From Mobilibacterium timonense (GTDB lineage: Bacteria > Bacillota > Clostridia > Peptostreptococcales > Anaerovoracaceae), in contig NZ_FUHN01000004.1 of NCBI RefSeq assembly GCF_900155555.1, positions 61,775-125,774 on the forward strand: DNA of 64,000 nt, written 5' to 3'. This document shows positions 42,959-51,346 of the stretch, piece by piece. Position numbers and translations under genes: made by a program. The notes beneath the pieces were generated by a model. That model searched no databases, was not told the origin of the DNA, and saw only the letters and a program-made list of their open reading frames with translations. Position 1 is the first letter of the stretch, and each line of letters begins with the position of its first letter.

Positions 42959-44932
42959 TCATTCCTGTCCAAGTATGTCTCCAGGCGCCTCTTCCAGTAT
43001 CATCAGCTCTCCCGGGAGCACGGATGTGTTGCCACACAGGACACGTCCGGTCAGCAGGTCGCACCAGCTTCCTGTGAGATGGAGCTCTTCCGCTGATCCC
43101 CCGCAGTTTGCCGCCGTGATGACAGATGCGTAACTGAAGGAGCCTCCGTCAGCGGGCATATTTCCCTTTTCCAGCCTCTCCCTGTCTCCCTCCGTAAGGA
43201 AACGCTGAAAGGCATAAAGCCCCTCTATCGCCTGTACCGTGCGGTAGCCGCCGGACCGGTACACGTAGTGCTCCCTGCGGATCATGCTGAGCCGCCTGTA
43301 CCAGCCGACCAGATCCTCGTCCACATCGTTCCAAGGGAAGCAACCGCGGTTGAAGGGATCACGATAGCCCTCCATGCCGGTCTCGTCTCCGTAGTAGATG
43401 CACGGCACCCCGGGAAGGGTCATCTGAAGAGCGGAAGCGATCTTGAGAAGGCGCCTTCCCTCGCTGCGCTCGCGGGCGCTCAGTGCCGCCGACGCCATCC
43501 AGTCCATGGAAGCGTTCCCGGGCGGGATCTGCCCTGCCAGGGCCGTGATGATCCGCTGCGTGTCGTGCGTACCCAGGATGTTCATGAGGCAGCTCGTGAC
43601 CTCGGGAGGGTAATTTTCCTGGAGCTGCTCCACGGTGCCGACCAGTAGGCCCGGATGACCGCCCCTCACGAAGTCTATGATACCCTGCCTGAGCGGATAA
43701 TTCATCACCGAATCCAGCTTGTTCCCTTCGAAATAGTTTTTTCGCTGGCCGTAGGCCACCTTGGAGGAGGCGTCCTCCCACACTTCTCCCAGGACCAGTG
43801 CGTCGGGCTTCTCATCCTTCACGGCCTCTGTCAGCTCTTCAAGGAAGTCCACCGGCAGCTCATCTGCCACGTCCAGCCTCCATCCGGAAGCCCCGGCACG
43901 CAGCCATTTTCGTGCTACGCCATCTTCGCCGCAGATGAACCGGCGGTATCCGGGATCCTCCTTGTTCAGCTTTGGCAGCGTGTCTATGCCCCACCAGGTG
44001 TCGTAGGTGCCGTCCGGGTGGAAAAAGTACCAGTCTCTGTAGGAACTTTCCGGGTCTCCGTACGCCCCGCCGCCGAAGCGATGTTCGCGGTCGAAGTAGA
44101 CCGAATCAGAACCCGTGTGGGCGAAGACGCCGTCCAGGATGACGCGCATGCCCATTCCCCCGGCCTTTTCGCAGAGCTCCCTGAAGTCATCTTCGGTGCC
44201 GAAGGACGGATCTATCTCCATGTAGTCCATGGTGTCGTACTTGTGGTTTGAATAGGCCCGGAAGATAGGGCTAAGGTAGATGCAGGTGACGCCGAGTTCC
44301 TTCAGGTAATCCAGCCGGGATATTATCCCCTGCAGGTCTCCCCCGTAAAAGTCGTTGTTCATTATCCTGCCGTTCACCGGCTTATAGTCAGGCTGCTGTC
44401 CCCAGATGTGGTGGAGGTGTCTCTCCGGGGAATTTGCAGTGGGCGCGAGCTTCAGCCTCTCCTTAAGCTCGTCGTATCCTGCTGACCTGGAAAACCTGTC
44501 CACGAAAATGTGATATATGATCCCTCCCTGGAGCCATCCCGGGATCTGATATTCCCTTTTGTAGACGGTCTGCTGCCAGCTCATGGGACTGCCCGTGATC
44601 ATGCAGCCAGTACCTCCGTCACGGCCGACGTTGATGATCCCCTTCCCCGTCTCGATCTGAAAATAATACCAGTACAACCCGGTATCGTAGACAGGAAAAG
44701 ACGTCTCGTACTGTATATAGCTGCCGTCCGCAGCTCCGGTACCTGCCGGATCCATCTCGTAGAGGGCAGGCTGCGTGTGGCGGTCGTACAGGAAGAAAAC
44801 TCTCACGCCCAGAGGATCCAGATCGGAGTGAACGTATATCCTGAGCTCCAGGACATCTCCTGACCGGATGGCGCCCGTCGGCTTCTTGAACCTGCCGTCC
44901 CTGGAATTGAAAATAACCGATTCTTTTTTCAC
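42959..44932 (-). CDS. Alpha-amylase family glycoside hydrolase (GH13, neopullulanase/cyclomaltodextrinase-like)
   Basis: 657 residues from the GTG at 44932 (GGAG nine bases upstream; a TTG at 44947 is also open). An N-terminal beta domain of about 140 residues resembling those of neopullulanases precedes a TIM barrel with the four GH13 regions: DGVFAHTG, GWRLDVADE (nucleophile Asp), GEVWED (acid Glu) and NILGTHDTQR (transition-state Asp). No signal peptide, so intracellular, acting on maltodextrins or on branches released from glycogen. Part of the glg operon. Confidence 0.92.
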   Translation of the reverse strand: MKKESVIFNSRDGRFKKPTGAIRSGDVLELRIYVHSDLDPLGVRVFFLYDRHTQPALYEMDPAGTGAADGSYIQYETSFPVYDTGLYWYYFQIETGKGIINVGRDGGTGCMITGSPMSWQQTVYKREYQIPGWLQGGIIYHIFVDRFSRSAGYDELKERLKLAPTANSPERHLHHIWGQQPDYKPVNGRIMNNDFYGGDLQGIISRLDYLKELGVTCIYLSPIFRAYSNHKYDTMDYMEIDPSFGTEDDFRELCEKAGGMGMRVILDGVFAHTGSDSVYFDREHRFGGGAYGDPESSYRDWYFFHPDGTYDTWWGIDTLPKLNKEDPGYRRFICGEDGVARKWLRAGASGWRLDVADELPVDFLEELTEAVKDEKPDALVLGEVWEDASSKVAYGQRKNYFEGNKLDSVMNYPLRQGIIDFVRGGHPGLLVGTVEQLQENYPPEVTSCLMNILGTHDTQRIITALAGQIPPGNASMDWMASAALSARERSEGRRLLKIASALQMTLPGVPCIYYGDETGMEGYRDPFNRGCFPWNDVDEDLVGWYRRLSMIRREHYVYRSGGYRTVQAIEGLYAFQRFLTEGDRERLEKGNMPADGGSFSYASVITAANCGGSAEELHLTGSWCDLLTGRVLCGNTSVLPGELMILEEAPGDILGQE

Positions 44933-44998
44933 TTGATGCAGCTCCAATACCTGAACAGCCGGCCATGATGCCGGCTGTCACTTGCTTTTACTTTGAAC

Positions 44999-46126
44999 TC
45001 AGACCCTTCCGTTGTATTCGAGATAGAACGGATGCGTTATGTATCCCGAAAGGCTCCTGTCGTCGTGGATCACCGAATTCCTGTCCACCACCGTGTAATT
45101 CAGGGTGCAGTTCTCCCCCACCTTGCTGTCGTGCATGATGAGGCTGTTTTCCACAACTGTACCCTTTCCGATCACAGCGCCCCTGAAGATGATGGAATTC
45201 CTCACAGTACCTTCGACTATCACTCCATCTGCGATGAGAGAATTCTCCACTACCGCGTTTTCTCCGTACCTCGTAGGAGGGCTGTCTTTGACCTTCGTCA
45301 TCACAGGCCGGTCCTCGTGGGCGAATATGGAATCCCTCACGTCTTTATTCAGCAGTGCCAGGTTGCTCTTCAGGTAGCAGGATATGTCATCCATGAACAG
45401 CACTTCATCCTCTGCCTCGTATCCCATGACCCTGCCGTGCTTTATGGCAGGCATGAGAATGTCACGCCTGAAGCTGTTCTGGCCCTTTTTGATGCTGTCC
45501 TCAACACACTTGATCAGATCTGACGTCTTCATGATGTAGGCGTTCAGCCCGATCTCCAGCCCCTTGATCAGCTCGCTGGAGATCCTGCAATCCTCCACGA
45601 CTCCGTTTGCGTCTACGTCAAACTCGGTGATCTCAACGCCGTCTTTCTTGTTCTGATGGTTTTTCGTGTACAGGGCCGTAATAACAGCGCCTGACTTCTG
45701 ATGGAAGTCCATCATCCTGCTGAAGTCTATATTCGCCACGTAATTGCAGCTGGTCAACAGGATATACTCTTCCTCCACGGTCCTGAGCCACGGCAGGTTT
45801 GCCTGCATGGCCTCCAGCCGGTTCTCGTATACAGCCTTCACATCGTTGGAATTGAACGGAGGCAGGAAGTTTATGCCTGAATTTTTCCTGTCCAGATCCC
45901 ATGGGGCGCCTGAATTCACATGTCTCACCAGGCTCAGATACTTCTGTGTGACTATCACTCCTATATTGGTTATGCTGGCGTTTGCCATGTCGGACAGGAA
46001 AAAGTCTATAACCCTGTACCGGGCTCCGAAGGGGATCCCCGCCAGAGTGCGCTTGTCCAGCATCTCCTTCAGTTCAACATCGTAGGAGTCTCCGAAGATC
46101 AGGCCAGCCATTTTGTTTTTCACCAT
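44999..46126 (-). CDS. glgD: Glucose-1-phosphate adenylyltransferase subunit GlgD
   Basis: Regulatory, non-catalytic partner of GlgC in Bacillota. 375 residues with the nucleotidyltransferase fold and a C-terminal left-handed beta-helix (the NSLIADGVIVEGTV and GKGTVVENSLI hexapeptide-type repeats). The catalytic GGxGxRL loop is lost (the region reads IFGDSYDVELKEM), the mark of GlgD. Eighteen bases after glgC; ATG follows GGGGTTGAGAAT. Confidence 0.95.
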   Translation of the reverse strand: MVKNKMAGLIFGDSYDVELKEMLDKRTLAGIPFGARYRVIDFFLSDMANASITNIGVIVTQKYLSLVRHVNSGAPWDLDRKNSGINFLPPFNSNDVKAVYENRLEAMQANLPWLRTVEEEYILLTSCNYVANIDFSRMMDFHQKSGAVITALYTKNHQNKKDGVEITEFDVDANGVVEDCRISSELIKGLEIGLNAYIMKTSDLIKCVEDSIKKGQNSFRRDILMPAIKHGRVMGYEAEDEVLFMDDISCYLKSNLALLNKDVRDSIFAHEDRPVMTKVKDSPPTRYGENAVVENSLIADGVIVEGTVRNSIIFRGAVIGKGTVVENSLIMHDSKVGENCTLNYTVVDRNSVIHDDRSLSGYITHPFYLEYNGRV

Positions 46127-46144
46127 ATTCTCAACCCCCTGTCT

Positions 46145-47332
46145 CTAAAGTCTGTCCTCAGTGACGATCTCTCCCGGCTTTATCACGACACCGGGACCTA
46201 TCTCCACATCTCTGGCGATGACCGTCAGTTCATCCTCTTTTCCTTTTTCACCGATCACAGCGCCCTTTCCGATCCTGGCGCCCCTGTCCACGATGGCGCA
46301 GTTCACGCTGCAGTCCTCCATGAGCTGGACATCGCTCATGATTATGCTGTCACTGACGGAGGCTCCCGGGTGCATGTTTATCTTGTTGAAGATCACCGAA
46401 TGATAAACGGATCCGTAGATGTCGTTGCCGTCTCCGCATATGGACCTTCTGATCTGCGCTCCCGGGCCGACATACTGCGGCCTGTTGAAGGAGTGCCTGA
46501 AGAAGATCCTCCAGCCCGGGTCGTTGAGCCGGAGCTCATGGTCGTCTCCTATAGCATCCATGTTGGCATCCCAGAAAGACTTCAGCGTTCCCACATCTCT
46601 CCAGTATCCCTTGTAGAGATAAGCGAACATGCGCTGCCCGTCTTTCAGCATGGCAGGGATCACATTTTTACCGAAATCGTTGGATGAATCAAGGTCTGCC
46701 TCATCCCTTTCAAGATATCTGATAAGCTTGTCTGTCCTGAAGATGTATACCCCCATGGACGCCTGGGTGCTCCTGGGATGAGGAGGTTTTTCCTCAAATT
46801 CAAGTATTCTCCCCTTGCTGTCCGTGTTCATGATGCCGAAGCGCGGCGCCTCTTCGATGGGAACATCTATGACTGCGATGGTGCAGTCCGCGTTGTTCTC
46901 TATGTGCTCCTGCAGCATTATGGAGTAATCCATCTTGTAGATGTGATCCCCGGACAGTATGAGGACGTAGTCAGGATCATATCTCTTTATAAATCTGATG
47001 TTCTGGTAAATGGCGTTGGCGGTCCCCTTGAACCAGTCTCCACCTTTTACGGCCTGATACGGAGGAAGCACGTGGAGTCCTCCGAACTGGATGTCCAGAT
47101 TCCAGGGGCCTCCCATTCCAAGATAGTCATTCAGCTCCATGGGCTGATACTGTGTCAGAACTCCCACAGTGTCTATTCCGGAGTTGACACAGTTGGACAG
47201 GGAGAAGTCGATGATTCTGTACCTGGAGCCAAAGTTCACCGCCGGCTTGGCGATGTTGGCTGTAAGTGGTGCCAGCCTGCTGCCCTGGCCTCCCGCCAGG
47301 AGCATGGCGATGCATTGTTTCTTTCTGGTCAT
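46145..47332 (-). CDS. glgC: Glucose-1-phosphate adenylyltransferase (ADP-glucose pyrophosphorylase), catalytic subunit
   Basis: Makes ADP-glucose, the committed step of glycogen synthesis. 395 residues from the ATG at 47332 (GAGAAAGG eight bases upstream; a TTG at 47350 overlaps glgB). Catalytic nucleotide loop [24 protein letters not shown] (metal Asp), FEEKPPHP, and a C-terminal beta-helix with hexapeptide repeats. 14 bases after glgB. Confidence 0.96.
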   Translation of the reverse strand: MTRKKQCIAMLLAGGQGSRLAPLTANIAKPAVNFGSRYRIIDFSLSNCVNSGIDTVGVLTQYQPMELNDYLGMGGPWNLDIQFGGLHVLPPYQAVKGGDWFKGTANAIYQNIRFIKRYDPDYVLILSGDHIYKMDYSIMLQEHIENNADCTIAVIDVPIEEAPRFGIMNTDSKGRILEFEEKPPHPRSTQASMGVYIFRTDKLIRYLERDEADLDSSNDFGKNVIPAMLKDGQRMFAYLYKGYWRDVGTLKSFWDANMDAIGDDHELRLNDPGWRIFFRHSFNRPQYVGPGAQIRRSICGDGNDIYGSVYHSVIFNKINMHPGASVSDSIIMSDVQLMEDCSVNCAIVDRGARIGKGAVIGEKGKEDELTVIARDVEIGPGVVIKPGEIVTEDRL

Positions 47333-47346
47333 GCTATCTGCCTTTC

Positions 47347-49341
47347 TCAAACGATTCTTTCAAGGATAACAGCGGACAATGCAGGGAGCTTCACCGTGAT
47401 GTGCTGCTCATAGCCGTTCACAGCTCCCGGCTTCACAGGATAAAACATTTTATTTTTCTCTGAGGCAGCGGGATCTTCTTCACCGTCTGTCTCAGTATTT
47501 ACGACGATCTGATAACCTCTTCCATCAGGGACTCCAATGTCGTATTCCTCAAACCCCTTTCCGGACAGGTTGAGAGCCGTAAGGACCACATCACGCCTGT
47601 CGGCGCCCTTCTCGCCCTTCTTTTTCTTCTCGTGTGACTTCTCCTTTTTCTCCTGGACCTCCCCGAGGATGCGGAAGTACGTGTAAACGTTGTCCGACGC
47701 GTTATCCGCGTCGATCCAGTTGAAACCGTTGAAGTCATCATCCGTCTTCCACAGCGCCGGAGTGTTCAGATAGTAGTGGTTGAGTACCCTGACGAACTCT
47801 CTGACGCTTCTGTGAGTCTCGTAGTCCAGGAGCATCCAGTCCAGCTCCTTCTCTTCGTTCCACTCGGTGAACTGGGCGATCTCGGTACCCATAAAGGTCA
47901 GCTTCTTTCCCGGATGAGTGTACATGTACACCAGGAAACTCTTAAGGCCCTTGAACTTGTCCTCGTATTCTCCCGGCATCTTATCCAGAAGAGACTTCTT
48001 CCCGTGGACCACCTCATCGTGAGAGACCGGAAGTATGTAGTTTTCACTATATGCATAGGTTATGGCGAAAGTCAGCTTGTTGTGGACACCCTTCCTGAAA
48101 AGGGGATCCGTCTGGAAGTAGTCCAGCACGTCGTTCATCCACCCCATGTTCCACTTGAAATTGAACCCGAGGCCTCCCACTGAAGGCGGTTTCGTGACGT
48201 TCGGCCAGGCTGTGGACTCTTCGGCGATCATGACGACGCCCTTGTGGTTGGTGAGAATGTCCTGGTTGAGGTTCTGGAAAAAGGCTATCGCCTCCTTGTT
48301 CTCCACTCCTCCCTCGTCGTTAGGCGTCCATTCACCGTCCGCTCTGTCGTAGTTCAGGTAGAGCATAGCGGCAACTGCATCAACCCTCAGTCCGTCCGCG
48401 TGGAAGCAGTCGCAGTAATAAAAGGCGTTAGAGATCAGGAAACTGACCACCTCCGGCCTGCCGAAGTCGAAGGCCCTGGTGCCCCAGCCCTTGTGCTCCA
48501 TCTTCAGAGGATCCGTGTATTCGTAAAGCGGGTGCCCGTCGAAGTTGATGAGCCCGAACTCGTCTTTTGGGAAGTGGGCCGGCACCCAGTCCAGGATCAC
48601 TCCTATCCCGGCCTCGTGGGCCCTGTCCACCAGGATCCTGAAGCCGTCCGCATCTCCATATCTGGATGTGACGCTGTAGTATCCTGTCACCTGATATCCC
48701 CAGGATCCATCAAAAGGATGCTCCATCACCGGGAGCAGCTCTATGTGGGTGTACCCCATGTGGTGCACATATGGGATCAGCTGATCCGCCAGCTCTTCGT
48801 ATGAAAGGTAGCTCCCGTCTTCGTGGCGCCTCCAGGATCCGAGATGGACCTCGTATATGTTCATTGGAGACTCATATGGATTGCTGCTGTCTCTCTTTTC
48901 TATCCACTGCTCGTCGTGCCACTCAAAGGGCTCGCTGATGTCCCTGACCACGGAGGCCCTCATGTTGAGCTGTCCGTCCACATCTTTTTCCGAGGCGAAG
49001 CCATAAGGATCCGCCTTGTAGACGGTTTTCCCATCATCCGATGTTATGGCGAACTTGTAGAGATCTCCCAGAGCGGCATCCGGGGAAAAGAGCTCGTATA
49101 TACTGCTGTCGGTCTCCAAGGTGTGCATCTTCCCTTTCTCAAGATCCCACTCATTGAAGGATCCCACGAGGGAGACCTCCACAGCCCGCGGCGCCCACAC
49201 CCGGAACACGAAACCTTCTTTTCCGTCTGCTGCGGTCCTGTGGGCTCCAAAGTACTCGTAGGCCCTGTAATCTCTTCCCTTGTGGAACAGGTATCTGTGC
49301 TGGGAATTATCATCTTTCGCGATGGCCGTCTTTTTCTGCAT
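47347..49341 (-). CDS. glgB: 1,4-alpha-glucan branching enzyme
   Basis: GH13 enzyme introducing alpha-1,6 branches in glycogen. 664 residues: N-terminal CBM48 ([20 protein letters not shown] near 43-62), TIM barrel with [14 protein letters not shown] (nucleophile), [15 protein letters not shown] (acid) and [11 protein letters not shown], and a C-terminal beta domain. Within the latter, near residues 575-597, is a lysine-rich insert ([17 protein letters not shown]) not usual in GlgB. ATG follows GGAGGCGAATATTT. First gene of the operon; its promoter is divergent from that of glgA. Confidence 0.95.
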   Translation of the reverse strand: MQKKTAIAKDDNSQHRYLFHKGRDYRAYEYFGAHRTAADGKEGFVFRVWAPRAVEVSLVGSFNEWDLEKGKMHTLETDSSIYELFSPDAALGDLYKFAITSDDGKTVYKADPYGFASEKDVDGQLNMRASVVRDISEPFEWHDEQWIEKRDSSNPYESPMNIYEVHLGSWRRHEDGSYLSYEELADQLIPYVHHMGYTHIELLPVMEHPFDGSWGYQVTGYYSVTSRYGDADGFRILVDRAHEAGIGVILDWVPAHFPKDEFGLINFDGHPLYEYTDPLKMEHKGWGTRAFDFGRPEVVSFLISNAFYYCDCFHADGLRVDAVAAMLYLNYDRADGEWTPNDEGGVENKEAIAFFQNLNQDILTNHKGVVMIAEESTAWPNVTKPPSVGGLGFNFKWNMGWMNDVLDYFQTDPLFRKGVHNKLTFAITYAYSENYILPVSHDEVVHGKKSLLDKMPGEYEDKFKGLKSFLVYMYTHPGKKLTFMGTEIAQFTEWNEEKELDWMLLDYETHRSVREFVRVLNHYYLNTPALWKTDDDFNGFNWIDADNASDNVYTYFRILGEVQEKKEKSHEKKKKGEKGADRRDVVLTALNLSGKGFEEYDIGVPDGRGYQIVVNTETDGEEDPAASEKNKMFYPVKPGAVNGYEQHITVKLPALSAVILERIV

Positions 49342-49412
49342 AAATATTCGCCTCCCCGCCGCGGAATTCCTGTGAGGACTGCCAACCGATCTCGTTAATA
49401 TTTGTTATGATT

Positions 49413-49441
49413 ATAATATTCCAAACGTGAAGTCATTTCAA
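49413..49441 (-). promoter_or_regulatory. glgB operon promoter
   Basis: Reverse-strand TTGAAA (49436-49441), 17-base spacer, TATTAT (49413-49418), about 75 bases upstream of glgB. Confidence 0.62.
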
Positions 49442-49492
49442 TGAAATGGGCCGCCCTCCCGCCGATTCACGAAATCTTAACATCCCCTGTGA

Positions 49493-49521
49493 TGTAAGCC
49501 CCCTGGAAAATGTAGTATAAT
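49493..49521 (+). promoter_or_regulatory. glgA-glgP promoter (good -10, weak -35)
   Basis: TATAAT at 49516-49521 with only TGTAAG 17 bases upstream. A weak -35 suggests activator dependence. The remaining leader to glgA is about 100 bases and includes a GC-rich inverted repeat (CGCCG-ccc ... CGGCG) near 49547-49565. Confidence 0.45.
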
Positions 49522-49627
49522 CAAGGCGTTCAACAGAGCACATCACGCCGCCCGTCCGGCACGGCGGATGTAAATAAACTTTGTAAATATTTTCACCTTA
49601 TCGATATACGAGATATGAGAAAGGGGA

Positions 49628-51316
49628 ATGAATATGGCAGAGACCACGAATGAGGCAACGAAGAAAACCAGGAAAAAGGCCACCAGAAAGGGTGCGGCGT
49701 CCGAGACGAAGCCCGCTGCAGCTACAGGTACGATAAAGAAAAAGTCTTCCGGCTCCAAGTCGGCAAAGTCCGGCGCTTCGAGGGCTAAGACAAAGTCGTC
49801 GGCGGCTAAGTCAAAAACCGGAACGTCAAAGGCTTCATCAGCGTCATCCAAGGCCGCAGATCAAAAGGCTGCGGCTGCAAAAGAGGAAAAGAAAATGACA
49901 GAGCAGAAGAACAAGATCAAGGTCCTCTTCGCCACCTCAGAATGTGTTCCTTTCGCAAACACCGGAGGGCTCGGTGAGGTTTCCGGCTCCCTCCCTGAGG
50001 CTCTCGTATCCATGGGAGTGGACTGCAGAGTCATCATGCCGCTCTACGAAAAGATTCCTCAGTCCGTGAGAGACCGCATGGTCTTCATGGGCACCGCCAA
50101 CGTGCCTGTGGCCTGGAGGAACCAGTACATGGGACTTTTCCAGCTGAAGCAGAACGGCGTCACATACTACTTCGTGGACAACGAATACTACTTCAAGAGA
50201 GCCGGTCTCTACGGCTATTACGACGACGGTGAGAGATTCAGCTACTTCTCGAGAGCTGTCTTCGAGGCCATGGAAGTATCCGGGTTCTATCCTCACATAA
50301 TACACTGCAACGACTGGCAGACAGCCCTCATACCGGTCTTCCAGAACTCCCTCATACGCCGTGAGGATCTGAAGACCGTATTCACCATACACAACATCGA
50401 GTACCAGGGGCAGTACTCCACCGACGCCCTGGATTCCATAATCGGGCTTCCTGCCTCTGAAAACAGATTCCTGGAGTTCGGCGACAGCATCAACCTGATG
50501 AAGGGCGCCATCGAGTGTGCCAACGAGGTCACCACCGTGAGCCCTACATACGCCCAGGAGCTCAGGGATCCGGCAAAGGCCTTCGGCCTCGGGGACATCA
50601 TCAACATGAACGCCCACAAGCTGAGAGGCATCACAAACGGCATAAACACCAAGCTCTACGATCCGAAGAACGATCCGTACATCGCGGCGCCTTTCGGGCC
50701 TGATGACGTGTCCGGCAAGACAGCCTGCCGCCACGCCCTCCAGTCCGCCATCGGCCTCCCTGTAAAGGATGTTCCGGTGATCACCATGATATCCAGGCTG
50801 GTAGCTCCAAAGGGCATCGATCTCGTGATGGAGATCATGGACAGCGTGCTGGCATCCAGAGATGTACAGTTCGTGGTGCTCGGCACAGGGGACAGAAATT
50901 ACGAAGACTATTTCAAGGGACTGCAGGAGCGCCACCAGGATAAGGTGAGATCCCTCATCCAGTTCAACGGTCCTCTGTCCCACATGGTATACGCCGGCGG
51001 TTCCGTGATACTCGTTCCTTCCAGATCCGAGCCTTGCGGCCTGACTCAGATGATCGGCTGTAGATACGGAAACATTCCTGTGGTAAGGCAGACGGGAGGT
51101 CTGGCGGACACCATCCAGGACTGCACTCTGGGAGACGGAAGCGGTTTCGTGTTCAGCCAGTTCACGGGAGAAGACCTGCGCCAAGCTCTCACCAATGCCC
51201 TGGACCGCTGGTATGACGAAGACAACTGGAAGGCTCTCATGGTACACGACATGGGTCTTGACTTCAGCTGGGACGCTTCCGCTGAAGAGTACAAGAAGCT
51301 ATACGAAGAGCTTTAG
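49628..51316 (+). CDS. glgA: Glycogen synthase (ADP-glucose) with a basic N-terminal extension
   Basis: GT5 starch/glycogen synthase using ADP-glucose. The enzyme proper begins near residue 95 (KIKVLFATSECVPFANTGGLGEV) and continues for the normal length of about 470 residues, with TIHNIEYQG, ITNGINTKLYDP and the C-terminal SRSEPCGLTQMIG motif. Ahead of it are about 87 residues made almost entirely of Lys, Ala, Ser and Thr (for example KKTRKKATRKGAAS), resembling histone H1-like tails. Two nearby ATGs (49628, 49634) follow AAAGGGG. A second ATG at 49895, exactly before the enzyme, has AGAGG nine bases upstream and could give an untailed form. glgP follows by 30 bases. Confidence 0.93.
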   Translation: MNMAETTNEATKKTRKKATRKGAASETKPAAATGTIKKKSSGSKSAKSGASRAKTKSSAAKSKTGTSKASSASSKAADQKAAAAKEEKKMTEQKNKIKVLFATSECVPFANTGGLGEVSGSLPEALVSMGVDCRVIMPLYEKIPQSVRDRMVFMGTANVPVAWRNQYMGLFQLKQNGVTYYFVDNEYYFKRAGLYGYYDDGERFSYFSRAVFEAMEVSGFYPHIIHCNDWQTALIPVFQNSLIRREDLKTVFTIHNIEYQGQYSTDALDSIIGLPASENRFLEFGDSINLMKGAIECANEVTTVSPTYAQELRDPAKAFGLGDIINMNAHKLRGITNGINTKLYDPKNDPYIAAPFGPDDVSGKTACRHALQSAIGLPVKDVPVITMISRLVAPKGIDLVMEIMDSVLASRDVQFVVLGTGDRNYEDYFKGLQERHQDKVRSLIQFNGPLSHMVYAGGSVILVPSRSEPCGLTQMIGCRYGNIPVVRQTGGLADTIQDCTLGDGSGFVFSQFTGEDLRQALTNALDRWYDEDNWKALMVHDMGLDFSWDASAEEYKKLYEEL

Positions 51317-51346
51317 AATCATCCTAGAAGAAAGGGTATCTCGATA

